Shown here one piece after another: positions 1-8,651 of a stretch of 64,000 bases of DNA. The notes beneath the pieces are model-generated. The model ran no database searches, was not told the origin of the DNA, and saw only the letters and a program-made list of their open reading frames with translations. The stretch's first letter is position 1, and every line of letters starts with the position of its first letter. A program made the translations under genes and the position numbers. Source of the stretch: Alphaproteobacteria bacterium (GTDB lineage: Bacteria; Pseudomonadota; Alphaproteobacteria; Rhodobacterales; Rhodobacteraceae); NCBI GenBank assembly GCA_030425395.1, contig JAUIAS010000011.1:30456-94455 (forward strand), read 5' to 3'.

Positions 1-913
1 TCTCGATCGCCTCAAGGACTTCCTTGTCCTCGGCAAAAGCGATCCGGAACATTGCGTCCATCTGCTCAGAGGCGCTTTCGTCGCCCACGGCCGTGTTCCG
101 CAAATGCATCCAGTGATCAATGGTATAGTCATCCGTCACAGGTGTCACGAAGTGCAGGGCAAAGATCCTGACCCCCTGATCCCGATCTTCCTCGGGCAGG
201 TTCAGCCCGGCATCGACGCTGCCGAAATCAATCACCGCCGTGGAGGGCATGTGCAGATAATAGTAATGCCAACGATCCACATTGCCGTCAAAGCCGCCGA
301 ATTTCTGAAAGAAGCCCACCGGCGGTGCGTTGCGAATCCAGCGCCAGGCCGCGATGGTCTCGCCGCTGGTTGAAACATGCACCGGCACATCCTCTGACGC
401 GGCGCTTCCCAATGTGGTGGGATGCACAAAGCTGACGTGGGCGGGATCAACAAGGTTTTCCGCCACGTTCAGATAATTGGCCTTGAGGTGCAGCGCGTCA
501 CCGTGATGGCAGTGCCAGTTCGGATCGCTGAATTCGGGCATATCGAAAATTGATGCCGGGTCTGCCTTTTCGGGATCGCCGGTCCAGACCCAGACGATGC
601 CGTGGCGTTCTTCGACGGGATAGGTATCGACATAGGCGCTCTTGGGCAGATTGTCCTGCCCCGGCACCCGAACACACCGGCCATCGGTGCCAAAGGTCAT
701 CCCGTGATACCCGCATTGAACCGTGTCGCCGATCCGTTTGCCTTTGGACAGCGGCAACAGCTTGTGCGGACAACGATCTTCCAGAGCGACAAGGTTGCCG
801 TCAGAGGCCCGGAACAACACGATTTTCTGATCCACGATCGTCAGGGGCTTGAGTTCGTCCCCGAAATCATGCGACCAGCCTGCGACATACCAAGCGTTCC
901 TGACAAAGCCCAT
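1..913 (-). CDS. Rieske 2Fe-2S aromatic-ring oxygenase, VanA-like (partial, C-terminus off the window)
   Basis: The gene reads leftward and runs off position 1, so 304 residues of a family usually about 350 long are visible. The N-terminus carries a Rieske centre, C48-P-H50 and C67-x2-H70, separated by 16 residues. It is followed by a NLVDPAHVSFVH segment that matches the D/H ligands of the mononuclear iron. This layout fits the vanillate O-demethylase oxygenase subgroup, which removes methyl groups using O2 and electrons from a reductase partner not seen here. The ATG at 913 is preceded by GGGAG at good spacing. It diverges from a MarR regulator. The true substrate is unknown; an N- or O-methylated aromatic acid is an inference. 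Confidence 0.85.
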   Translation of the reverse strand, partial: MGFVRNAWYVAGWSHDFGDELKPLTIVDQKIVLFRASDGNLVALEDRCPHKLLPLSKGKRIGDTVQCGYHGMTFGTDGRCVRVPGQDNLPKSAYVDTYPVEERHGIVWVWTGDPEKADPASIFDMPEFSDPNWHCHHGDALHLKANYLNVAENLVDPAHVSFVHPTTLGSAASEDVPVHVSTSGETIAAWRWIRNAPPVGFFQKFGGFDGNVDRWHYYYLHMPSTAVIDFGSVDAGLNLPEEDRDQGVRIFALHFVTPVTDDYTIDHWMHLRNTAVGDESASEQMDAMFRIAFAEDKEVLEAIE

Positions 914-1067
914 TGGGCCGATCTCCCTGTCGATTGCGGCGTTCCCGGTCGATTTGGCAACACTATATTGTTAGTTGTCAAACGATTTTTGGCCTGATTG
1001 AGGGATTGATGGACCAAGCCGCGTTTTCGTGAAACGATATGATGACACGGCACGCCGAAGGATGAAA
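914..1067. promoter_or_regulatory. Divergent promoter region between VanA-like oxygenase and MarR regulator
   Basis: This 154-base spacer separates the two divergent genes. Around 958-980 it is AT-rich with a loose inverted repeat (CAAC, 12 bases, GTTG), placed where a MarR repressor could cover the oxygenase promoter. The symmetry is weak, so the operator call is inference. Confidence 0.3.
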
Positions 1068-1502
1068 ATGGACGCAAATATAGAAACCGACGCCCAATCC
1101 GCCTATCGGCTGGAGGATCAGGTTGGCTTTAAGCTGCGGCTCGCCAACCAGAAGCATCTTGAGCTTTTTTCAAGGATGATGCCCGACGTCACGCCCACGC
1201 AATTCGCGGTTCTTGCCCGCTTGCGCGAAACCGGGCCGCTGTCACAAAACCATCTTGGACGTCTTGTCGGAATGGACGCTGCGACAACCAAAGGGGTGGT
1301 GGATCGGCTCAAGGCGAAGGGCTTTGTCGGCAGCGCCCGCAGCCAGACCGACATGCGGCGGCTGGATATCTCGCTGACCGATGCCGGGCATATTTTTGTC
1401 GAGGATGCGGTCAAGATCGCGCAGGATATAACCCGCGCGACCCTGCACAATCTGACCCCGCGCGAACGCGAAAGGCTTTTGGTTCTTCTCGACAAGCTTT
1501 GA
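1068..1502 (+). CDS. MarR family transcriptional regulator
   Basis: A 144-residue winged-helix protein with a typical MarR core: an LSQNHLGRLVGMDAATTKGVVDRL recognition region and a wing carrying the family-typical D-x-R-R (TDMRRLDISLT). The ATG at 1068 is chosen because GAAGGA lies 5-6 bases upstream; an in-frame ATG at 1062 overlaps that ribosome site and a GTG at 1029 lacks one. It diverges from the VanA-like oxygenase and converges on the DUF1185 gene, so it most likely represses the oxygenase in the absence of an aromatic acid. The ligand cannot be read from the sequence. Confidence 0.85.
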   Translation: MDANIETDAQSAYRLEDQVGFKLRLANQKHLELFSRMMPDVTPTQFAVLARLRETGPLSQNHLGRLVGMDAATTKGVVDRLKAKGFVGSARSQTDMRRLDISLTDAGHIFVEDAVKIAQDITRATLHNLTPRERERLLVLLDKL

Positions 1503-1518
1503 GGGTGTGCGCCGTGAA

Positions 1519-2103
1519 TTAGCGCAACCCGTCCTTGCCTTCGGCTTCGTCATGGGTCAACCCGCCGACACGGGGCAGGGGGCGTCCGCTGTCGGTCACG
1601 GCAATGGCCACCATGATTTCATTGGCGCGCGGCGCATCGTTCATGCGCACCTCGACCCCGTCGAAATGGCTGCGCACATAGGCCGCGTCCTTGTGGCCAA
1701 GCGGCACGTCCAGATCCTGACCGGGCCCACCCATCTTCTTGGACGACGGAACCAGCGCCGCCCCTTTTTCCACCGCTTTGCGCAGGGGCGCGCCCATCTT
1801 GGGGTGCAGGAGCGCCGCGGCATGTTCCAGTTCGCCGTTTTCACCAACCATAGCGGCCTTGCCATAGCTTTGTGCCTCTTCCGGCGTGATGCCCAGTGCG
1901 GCCACGCATTTTTCGCCCAACAGCCCACCGAGTTCGGCACCGATCTCGATCAGCTCGGACAGGTCGTCCTGATAAGTTCCTGCGAAAGGATTGCGGATGA
2001 CCGCCACGCCCACCGCCTTGCGGGTGGGTGGCGCGATGGGTTTGCCCATTTCCTTGTGGGTTTCCTCGATCCAAACGGCCAGTTTGCGAATATCGGCTTT
2101 CAT
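1519..2103 (-). CDS. Amino acid synthesis (DUF1185, PF06684) family protein, copy A
   Basis: This 194-residue protein is a paralogue of its upstream neighbour. They share the blocks NPFAGTY/NPYAGRY, YGK-A--G--GELEH, ALVPS-KK-GG, LDVP--H, YVRSHFD and NDAPR, and both end in DGLR. The family is called amino acid synthesis only by convention; no reaction is established as far as I know. No signal peptide or membrane segment is visible. Its ATG overlaps the stop of copy B by four bases, and it is the last gene of the minus-strand catabolic run. The conserved His/Asp/Lys blocks suggest an enzyme. A hydrolytic or isomerising step in ring catabolism is only a guess. Confidence 0.8.
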   Translation of the reverse strand: MKADIRKLAVWIEETHKEMGKPIAPPTRKAVGVAVIRNPFAGTYQDDLSELIEIGAELGGLLGEKCVAALGITPEEAQSYGKAAMVGENGELEHAAALLHPKMGAPLRKAVEKGAALVPSSKKMGGPGQDLDVPLGHKDAAYVRSHFDGVEVRMNDAPRANEIMVAIAVTDSGRPLPRVGGLTHDEAEGKDGLR

Positions 2104-2684
2104 CTCAGTCCGTCCTCTCCCTTGATGTCCTTGGCGTCCAGCCCGCCCGCGCGGTTGTGAACCCGCGCGCCGGTTGTCATGACCAGAATGACGGCCATTT
2201 CGTCATGGCGCGGCGCATCATTGATGCCCACTTCTATGGAATCAAAGTGGCTGCGCACATAAGATGCGTTCACGTGGGTCACAGGCACATCAAGCCGCGT
2301 TCCGACGCCTCCGACCTTTTTGCCGGATGGCACGATAGCTTTTGATCCGCCGATCACCTCGCGCATGACATAACCGCCGGGTGCGTGCCACAATGCGCCA
2401 TGCTCCAATTCGCCGCCTGCGCCAATGATCGCGCCCTTGCCATAGCCTTCGATCAACGTGGCGTCGCCGCCCATTTCCTTTAACAGGCGCTGCGCCATCA
2501 TCAGGCCCAACGGTTTGAGATCTTCCATGAACGGTTGGATGTCCTCGACATAGCGCCCGGCATACGGATTGTGGATCACCGCCATGATATAGCCCCGGCG
2601 CACAGGTTCGTTCGCGCGTGGGCCACCCTCGTGATAGATGTCCTCGACGGATGTGACGAGTTTGCGGATATCGACCTCAGACAT
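2100..2684 (-). CDS. Amino acid synthesis (DUF1185, PF06684) family protein, copy B
   Basis: A second 194-residue DUF1185 protein, colinear with copy A along its whole length, so the pair arose by tandem duplication or encodes a heteromer. The start at 2684 (MSEVDIRKL) is preceded by GAAAGGAT; longer in-frame extensions lie inside the UPF0280 gene and lack a ribosome site. The start overlaps the UPF0280 stop by eight bases, so the genes are probably translationally coupled. Its position between UPF0280 and copy A, downstream of a hydroxynicotinate-reductase homologue, ties it to the same pathway. Its function is unknown. Confidence 0.8.
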   Translation of the reverse strand: MSEVDIRKLVTSVEDIYHEGGPRANEPVRRGYIMAVIHNPYAGRYVEDIQPFMEDLKPLGLMMAQRLLKEMGGDATLIEGYGKGAIIGAGGELEHGALWHAPGGYVMREVIGGSKAIVPSGKKVGGVGTRLDVPVTHVNASYVRSHFDSIEVGINDAPRHDEMAVILVMTTGARVHNRAGGLDAKDIKGEDGLR

Positions 2685-3561
2685 GCAGGGGGATCCTTTC
2701 GATTGGGTGTGTGTCTGTATTCGGGATGGGCAGGCCGGGCATAACGATGCCGTCCCCCACCACAACGGTTTCGCCGCTCAGGGTCAGTGCTGCGGCATCT
2801 ATAAGCCCCTTGTCGCGCATGTCGCGCGCGCAGGCCATGCCCGATGAAAGGGCGCAGGTGATTTCCGCGTGCGAGAGTGGCGCGACATCGGTAACCACCG
2901 GGCGCGCGCCAAGATCGCTGTCGGGATGCAAATCACGGGCCGCCTGCCGGGTGATTGCGGGGTGGCCGGGTAAATCCGTGGCATTGGTGATCAGCGTCGC
3001 GGCGACATCCGCCGCGGCGGCATTGCGGGCCAGCACGGTCACGCTTTCGGCGATCCCCATGGACAGGCTGCGCCCGCCCCGGCCGCTGGTGGCGATCCCG
3101 CGCGATGGTTGGTCAGCGGTGAGGGCGATCCGGCCAAGTTCGTCGCCTGCAAGGCCGGACATGGCAATGCGGAAGCTTGCCTTGCCGGTCAGCCAGATGG
3201 CGATATCCCCGCCGTTATTGACATAGGCACGCGACAGAGGTGTCGCCTGAACCATCGCCCGCAATATCTCGTCTGCGACCGATCCGGCAACGGCGGCCAT
3301 AGGGGTGACAAAGGCGTTCGCGGTATGGGGTTGGCAGGCGCTGACCATGCGTTGCGCAACCGGGCTTGCCGGCCATTGTCCGACAGCATCGCGCAGCAGG
3401 GGCAGTTCGGCGACCAGCTCTTCCAGCACGGTGGCAAACCGCCCGTGCGCGGCGGCAAAGGCTGCCTCGGTGTCGCCATCTGCTCCAATCACAAGGTCAA
3501 TCGGCCCGTGCTGCAGGTGCAGACGGTTGCCGGGCAGGCGGGCGGCCTGCGACCCTTTCAT
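2677..3561 (-). CDS. UPF0280 family protein (ApbE-superfamily-like)
   Basis: A 294-residue protein with the UPF0280 signature: HTANAFVTPMAAVAGSVADE, YVNNGGDIAIWL, GIATSGRGGRSLSMGIAESVTVLA, and a C-terminal LSGETVVVGDG segment. UPF0280 (COG2122) is grouped with ApbE, the FMN transferase for covalent flavinylation, but no activity is established for it to my knowledge. It overlaps the stop of the upstream hydroxynicotinate-reductase homologue by four bases (ATGA). Inference: it could insert or handle a cofactor for the neighbouring reductase. A catabolic enzyme role is equally open. Confidence 0.8.
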   Translation of the reverse strand: MKGSQAARLPGNRLHLQHGPIDLVIGADGDTEAAFAAAHGRFATVLEELVAELPLLRDAVGQWPASPVAQRMVSACQPHTANAFVTPMAAVAGSVADEILRAMVQATPLSRAYVNNGGDIAIWLTGKASFRIAMSGLAGDELGRIALTADQPSRGIATSGRGGRSLSMGIAESVTVLARNAAAADVAATLITNATDLPGHPAITRQAARDLHPDSDLGARPVVTDVAPLSHAEITCALSSGMACARDMRDKGLIDAAALTLSGETVVVGDGIVMPGLPIPNTDTHPIERIPLHV

Positions 3562-5054
3562 GCGCGGCCCTTGCGGACATGGGCCGATTTGTGGCGCTGG
3601 CGTGCGTGCGGATCGGGCCCGCCTTTTGGCAAGACCTTGCGGATATCGGGGTTAAGAACGGTTTCCACGGGCCGGATGTTGTCCACATGACCGCCAAGCG
3701 CGGTGTAATCCGACACGGGCAGGGTAAACTCGATCGGCGCGACAAGCGCGGGTGTCGGCACATAGCCAAAGGAATTGGTGGGCATCTCCATCACATCCAC
3801 CATGAAGGTAATCCCGCCTCCGGGCCAGACATAGGCCTCGGCCCCGCCGCAGGACACATAGGTCAGCGCATCCTTGACCGACCGGGTCAGGCGCACAGGG
3901 TTTTCCGTGACACCGGCCCGGAGGCTGCCACCCGCGCCGCCCATGAACAGCACCGAACACAGCGACGGTTCACAATTCTCGGCGATACGTTCGCACGTCA
4001 GCCGCAGGCTTTCGGGCATTTCAGCGGGCTGCGGTTCAAGCGCGTCATCCAGCACGAAATAGGCCCATTGTTCGCCCGTGGTCGATACCATCAGCAGGCG
4101 CAGACCAGCCCAGGCGCGCTTGGGATCGGCGGGCCGCAAAATGGTCAACGGGTCTTCGACATCGGTGCCGCCCCAGCCCGTGCCCGGCTCGGCCACCTGG
4201 AAATAGCGACCGGGCGTGGACCGCCGCCCGTTGATACGGATGCCCGAGGGGGTCATGCCCAGTTGCTTGCCCGCCTCATGTTCGGTCAACACGCCGGTAA
4301 TGTGGTCGTCCACGACGATCACCTCGTCCACGTGGCCTTCCCATTGCTTGGCGAACATGCCGATGGTGGCGGACCCGCAGCCGACCCGCATCAGCCGTTC
4401 CGGTTCGCCGTTGATGATTGGCGGCTTGCCCGCCTGCACGATGACCGTCGCACCGCCGTCTATCTGCATTTCGACGGCTTCTCGGTTGCAAAGCTGCATC
4501 AGGGCATCGCAGGTCACGCGGCCTTCTTTCTTGGACCCGCCGGTGAGATGTTCGACACCGCCCAGCGACAGCATCTTGGACCCGTATTCGGATGTCATCA
4601 CGTGGCCGATTGCTTCGCCGTCCACGCGCACCACGTCGCGCTCGTGCCCGATGAAACGGTCAGTGTCGATCTTCACCTTGACGCCGCAATAGCTGTAGAT
4701 GCCTTCGGTCACCACGGTGACCATATCCACGCCCTCGACTTCCTGGCTGACGATAAAGGGGGCCGGTTTGTAGTCGGGATAGGTTGTGCCCGCTCCGACT
4801 GCGGTGACAAAGGTTCGGTGTCCCTGAATCACGTCGCCATCCCAATCCTGCGCATCCCCGGAGGAAGGCAGGAATTCCACCGCCTGCGCGCCGCTTTCGA
4901 TTACGGTCAGCGGATCCAGCCGCACCAGAACCCCATCGTGGTTGGCATAGCGGTCACAGGCCCCGGCCTTGCCGTCCGCGATGTAACACATCACCGGGCA
5001 GGCATCGCAGCGGATCTTTTCGGCGGGCGTCGTGCGGGCACTGTCGTCAGGCAT
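3558..5054 (-). CDS. hnr: 6-hydroxynicotinate reductase homologue
   Basis: A 498-residue protein whose N-terminus carries C16-x2-C19-x3-C23 and C33 (CDACPVMC, then GACDRY), suited to an iron-sulphur cluster. The body contains long conserved blocks typical of the clostridial 6-hydroxynicotinate reductase, which reduces 6-hydroxynicotinate to 1,4,5,6-tetrahydro-6-oxonicotinate with ferredoxin. The ATG at 5054 is chosen because AGGAGG lies just upstream; a TTG at 5087 would overlap the molybdoenzyme stop. It lies between a molybdopterin hydroxylase and UPF0280, with an enamidase nearby, which matches the order of reactions in reductive nicotinate breakdown. The exact ring substrate is inferred. 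Confidence 0.75.
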   Translation of the reverse strand: MPDDSARTTPAEKIRCDACPVMCYIADGKAGACDRYANHDGVLVRLDPLTVIESGAQAVEFLPSSGDAQDWDGDVIQGHRTFVTAVGAGTTYPDYKPAPFIVSQEVEGVDMVTVVTEGIYSYCGVKVKIDTDRFIGHERDVVRVDGEAIGHVMTSEYGSKMLSLGGVEHLTGGSKKEGRVTCDALMQLCNREAVEMQIDGGATVIVQAGKPPIINGEPERLMRVGCGSATIGMFAKQWEGHVDEVIVVDDHITGVLTEHEAGKQLGMTPSGIRINGRRSTPGRYFQVAEPGTGWGGTDVEDPLTILRPADPKRAWAGLRLLMVSTTGEQWAYFVLDDALEPQPAEMPESLRLTCERIAENCEPSLCSVLFMGGAGGSLRAGVTENPVRLTRSVKDALTYVSCGGAEAYVWPGGGITFMVDVMEMPTNSFGYVPTPALVAPIEFTLPVSDYTALGGHVDNIRPVETVLNPDIRKVLPKGGPDPHARQRHKSAHVRKGRA

Positions 5055-5083
5055 GGTCGCCTCCTGTGAGTGGGGATGGAAGA

Positions 5084-7825
5084 TCAATCATGGCCGGCCT
5101 GCCTGATCGCAGCCCTGAGCCGGGCGGGTGTCACGGGCAGGCGGCGCAAACGTGCGCCGGTGGCCCGTGTGATCGCATTCAGAATGGCCGGTGCGGTGGG
5201 GATCAACGCATGTTCGCCCAGCCCCTTTGCCCCGTAAGGCCCATGCGCATCCGGTTCTTCGATAATGATCGTGTCGATCGGGGGGACGTCGCCAAAGGTC
5301 GGGATCAGGTAATCATGCAGGTTCTCTGTGCGGCCCGGGAGGTATTCCTCCATCAGGGCCATGCCCAGCCCCTGTGCCACGCCGCCATGTATCTGGCCTT
5401 CGACCAGTAGCGGATTGATCGCGCAGCCGACATCATGGGCCGCAACCATGTGAAGAACACGCGTGGTCCCGAGCTTTAGATCGACCTCGACCATGGCCAG
5501 ATGCGCGGCATAGCCATATTGCGCATAAGGGTCTCCCTGACCATTTTCGTCGAGCGGTTTGGTCGGGGGGTCATAGCTTTCCAGCACCCGCATGACATAG
5601 CCGTCGGCGTCGGGTTCCAGATGGTCCAGCCGCAGGCGATGTGTCGCGGCACCGTCGATGACGTGCACGCCGTCGCCCAGATCAATGCGGGAATCGTCCG
5701 CGGCGTTCACATGTGACAGAATCTGCCGCCGCAACGCCTCACCGGCCAGACGCGCGGCATTGCCGGTCACAAAAGTCTGCCGGGAGGCGGATGTCTTGCC
5801 CGCGTCGGGGGTGCGGTCGGTGTCGCCATCCACGATGGCGATCCGGAGCACATCCGCCCCCAGCGCGCGCGCGAAAATCTGTGGAATGACGGTGTTGGAC
5901 CCCTGTCCGATGTCCGCCGCCCCTTGATGCAGCACCACGGTGCCGTCAGCGCGCACCCCCGCCTTGATGGTTGACGGGTTGGGCAGCGATGTGTTTCCGC
6001 AGCCATACCAGCCACCCGCCACGCCAACGCCGCGCTTGCGGGCCTGATGCTGCGCGTTGAAGGCATCGCAGTCACGGTTCAACTCTGTCCACGCTGGGCG
6101 CAAGGCCTCAAGGCAGGCGGTGATCCCGACGCCTTGCTCAAACACTTGGGAACAGACCGTTGGCATCCCGTTTTCCAGCGCGTTGGCAATGCGGAATTCC
6201 AGCGGATCCTGATCCAGCTTTGCGGCGAGTTCGTCAAACAGCACTTCTTGCGCCACAGCCGATTGCGGCACCCCAAAGCCCCGGAACGCTCCGGATGGCG
6301 TGCCGTTTGTATAGATGCCGCGTGCTGTCGCCACATAGTCGCGCACCCGGTATGGGCCCGAAGCATGGATCGGCACGCGATTGGCCACTGTCGGTCCCCA
6401 GCTTGCATAGGCACCTGTGTTGAAAATGCCGTCAAACCGCATCCCCGAGATCGCGCCGTCGCGGGTTGCACCGATCCTGAGCGTGATGGACGACGGGTGG
6501 CGTTTGGTTGTGGACGCCATGCTTTCCTGACGCGAATAAGTGATGCGCACAGGTGCATTCAGCCTGAGAGCGGCGAGCGCGACAAAGGGTTGGAACGACA
6601 CGTCGATCTTGGACCCGAACCCGCCACCTGTCGCGGTCGGCACCACCCGGATGTCTTCCAGAGGCAGCGCAAGGATGGTGGCCAGTGTTTCCTGATCCAT
6701 GACAGCCGCCTGCGTGCAGCCGTGCACGTGCAGCCGCCCGTCCACCACCTCGGCGAAACCGGCCTCTGGTTCGATATAGCCATGTTCGACATAGGCGGTT
6801 TCAAACGTCGCCTCGACGCTCAGATCGGCCCGCGCCAGCGCGGTTTCGGCATCGCCATGTTTGACAAACCCCTGACACAGGACGTTGTCGGCATGCCCGT
6901 CATGCAGTTGTGCCGCGCCGGGCACCATGGCCTCTTCCGGCGTAAGCATCGGCGGCAACGGGGTCCACTCAATGGGGAAATCTTCCGGATCGAAGCGGGA
7001 GATCTCCTCGGCAGGGCCGACGATGGCGGCGATGGCCTCGCCCCTGTGGCGGGCCAGTCCTTCGGCAAAGACCGGCTGGTCGATGAATCCCGGGATCACG
7101 CCAAAGCGGTTGCGGCCGGGAATGTCCGACGCGGTCAGAACCAGCGCCACCCAAGGATGGGCGCGCTGGAACGCGTCCAGATCTCCGATGGTGAATTCGG
7201 CGTGATGGTGCGGCGAACGGATCACGCGCAGGACAAGCGTATCCTGTCCGGCCACGTCATCTCCGAAACGTTCGGTTCCGTCGACCTTGGGGCGTCCGTC
7301 CAGCCGGGTGAGCGAGGTGCCCACATCGCCGGATACGGCCTCGGCAGTAATCGGGCCATGCCCCGCCGCGACAACCGCGTCGATGATCTTGCGATATCCG
7401 GTGCAGCGGCACAGCACCCCACCAAGGGCGTCTTCCACCTGGGCATGATCCGGCGATCGGGTATCGCGCAGCAAGGCCACGGCGGCGGTCATCATGCCGG
7501 GAGTGCAGATGCCGCATTGGGCGGCCTGATGGGCGTGAAAACTATCGGCAAGCCGTTGGGCGATGTCGTCGCGCTCAACCAGTCCAGCCTGTGTTTCCAC
7601 AACGGTGCCCTGCGCCTGCGCCGTGGGCATCAGGCAGGCACAGACGGGTGCCCCGTCGACCAGAACGGTACAGGCTCCGCAATCGCCCGCGTTGCAGCCG
7701 ACCTTGACGTCGCGCGCGTCCAGCCGTTCGCGCAGGCTGTGCGACAACCTTTCGCCCGGTGCCGGTGCCACCGAGACGTCCGAACCATTCAGCGTGAAGC
7801 TGGTCACGTCGAGCGTCTTATCCAT
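5084..7825 (-). CDS. Xanthine-dehydrogenase-family hydroxylase: fused 2Fe-2S and molybdopterin subunit
   Basis: A 913-residue fusion. Residues 1 to about 160 form a 2Fe-2S subunit with a plant-type cluster (C44, C49, C52, C62) and a second cluster (QCGICTPGMM then CRCTGYR). From about 170 on it is a molybdopterin-binding large subunit with ATGGGFGSK, GAFRGFGVPQ, QGSNTVIPQ and a C-terminal GAKGLGEH carrying the expected catalytic Glu. Members hydroxylate N-heterocycles next to the ring nitrogen using water. In E. barkeri nicotinate dehydrogenase these parts are separate polypeptides, so the fusion is notable. The FAD subunit lies directly upstream with an eight-base overlap. It probably makes the 6-hydroxy ring acid used by the downstream reductase. 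Confidence 0.85.
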   Translation of the reverse strand: MDKTLDVTSFTLNGSDVSVAPAPGERLSHSLRERLDARDVKVGCNAGDCGACTVLVDGAPVCACLMPTAQAQGTVVETQAGLVERDDIAQRLADSFHAHQAAQCGICTPGMMTAAVALLRDTRSPDHAQVEDALGGVLCRCTGYRKIIDAVVAAGHGPITAEAVSGDVGTSLTRLDGRPKVDGTERFGDDVAGQDTLVLRVIRSPHHHAEFTIGDLDAFQRAHPWVALVLTASDIPGRNRFGVIPGFIDQPVFAEGLARHRGEAIAAIVGPAEEISRFDPEDFPIEWTPLPPMLTPEEAMVPGAAQLHDGHADNVLCQGFVKHGDAETALARADLSVEATFETAYVEHGYIEPEAGFAEVVDGRLHVHGCTQAAVMDQETLATILALPLEDIRVVPTATGGGFGSKIDVSFQPFVALAALRLNAPVRITYSRQESMASTTKRHPSSITLRIGATRDGAISGMRFDGIFNTGAYASWGPTVANRVPIHASGPYRVRDYVATARGIYTNGTPSGAFRGFGVPQSAVAQEVLFDELAAKLDQDPLEFRIANALENGMPTVCSQVFEQGVGITACLEALRPAWTELNRDCDAFNAQHQARKRGVGVAGGWYGCGNTSLPNPSTIKAGVRADGTVVLHQGAADIGQGSNTVIPQIFARALGADVLRIAIVDGDTDRTPDAGKTSASRQTFVTGNAARLAGEALRRQILSHVNAADDSRIDLGDGVHVIDGAATHRLRLDHLEPDADGYVMRVLESYDPPTKPLDENGQGDPYAQYGYAAHLAMVEVDLKLGTTRVLHMVAAHDVGCAINPLLVEGQIHGGVAQGLGMALMEEYLPGRTENLHDYLIPTFGDVPPIDTIIIEEPDAHGPYGAKGLGEHALIPTAPAILNAITRATGARLRRLPVTPARLRAAIRQAGHD

Positions 7826-8651
7826 GGCTGCCTCCGCAGGACGTGACCAGAGCGCGCAGGATCATGTTGCGCACCGCATCCAAGCGGTATTCGGCGCTGC
7901 CGCGCACATCCGAAATGGGCGACAATGTTCCAAGCGGTGCCGCCGCGACGATGCCTGCGGCGTCGTCCACGGCGCGTCCTTCCAGAGAGGTTTCCAGATC
8001 ACGCAATCGTGTGGCCACCGGGCCGCAAGCCCCCACAGCCACCCGCACGTCGCGCATCTGCCCGGCTTCGACGCGAACCAGCGACGCGACCATGGCAATA
8101 GAGATCACCAGATATTTGCGCGACCCCAGTTTCTGGAACGCACCGGTTCCCGCGCCGGGGTCTGGTATCCAAAGCGATTGCAGCAGTTCATCGCCACTGC
8201 GTGCCGTTCTGCGCGGACCAAGGATGAAATCGGCAAGCGGCATGTCCCGCGGCCCGCGCGGAGATACCAGCCGCACCTGTGCATCCAGCGTCAATAAGGC
8301 CGGCACCCCGTCCGCCGCAGGCGACGCATTGCACAGGTTGCCTCCGATCGTTCCCGCATTCTGGATCTGGAGCGATCCGACCTCGCGCGCGGCGGCCCGC
8401 AAGCCGTCAAAGCAGGCGGGCAGGTCTGCGCGCGCAATCGCGGTCCATGTCGTCGTGGCGCCGATGCGCCATCCCTGCCCATCCCGCGCAATCCCGGAAA
8501 ATCCGGGCAGGCGCGTGATATCGAGCACATTGTCCGGCAAAGGCCCGTCCCCGCGCGCGGGATACCAGTCGGTCCCGCCTGCAATGACGGAAGCATCCGC
8601 TGCCAGCGCGGCGAATGCGTCTTCAATCCTGTCTGGGCGATGATAGCTCAC
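7818..8651 (-). CDS. FAD-binding subunit of molybdopterin hydroxylase (CoxM/XdhB-like)
   Basis: A 277-residue FAD_binding_5 / CO dehydrogenase flavoprotein subunit. The FAD motif ASVIAGGTDW lies near residue 40 and the second motif, NAGTIGGNLCNASPAAD, near residue 105; the C-terminal domain follows. It accepts electrons from the 2Fe-2S clusters of the adjacent fused subunit and passes them to the acceptor. The start is a GTG at 8651 with GGGAG about seven bases upstream; no better ATG matches the family N-terminus (SYHRPDRIEDAF). It is the first gene of the minus-strand run and faces the divergent enamidase promoter. Confidence 0.85.
   Translation of the reverse strand: MSYHRPDRIEDAFAALAADASVIAGGTDWYPARGDGPLPDNVLDITRLPGFSGIARDGQGWRIGATTTWTAIARADLPACFDGLRAAAREVGSLQIQNAGTIGGNLCNASPAADGVPALLTLDAQVRLVSPRGPRDMPLADFILGPRRTARSGDELLQSLWIPDPGAGTGAFQKLGSRKYLVISIAMVASLVRVEAGQMRDVRVAVGACGPVATRLRDLETSLEGRAVDDAAGIVAAAPLGTLSPISDVRGSAEYRLDAVRNMILRALVTSCGGSHG

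Noticed and set aside
3366..5069. 567-residue plus-strand frame
   Set aside because: It lies fully opposite the hydroxynicotinate-reductase gene, has no recognisable family motif and is His/Arg-rich, as expected for a shadow frame in GC-rich DNA.
6047..7846. 599-residue plus-strand frame
   Set aside because: It mirrors the molybdopterin subunit gene and has no family features; it is an antisense shadow.
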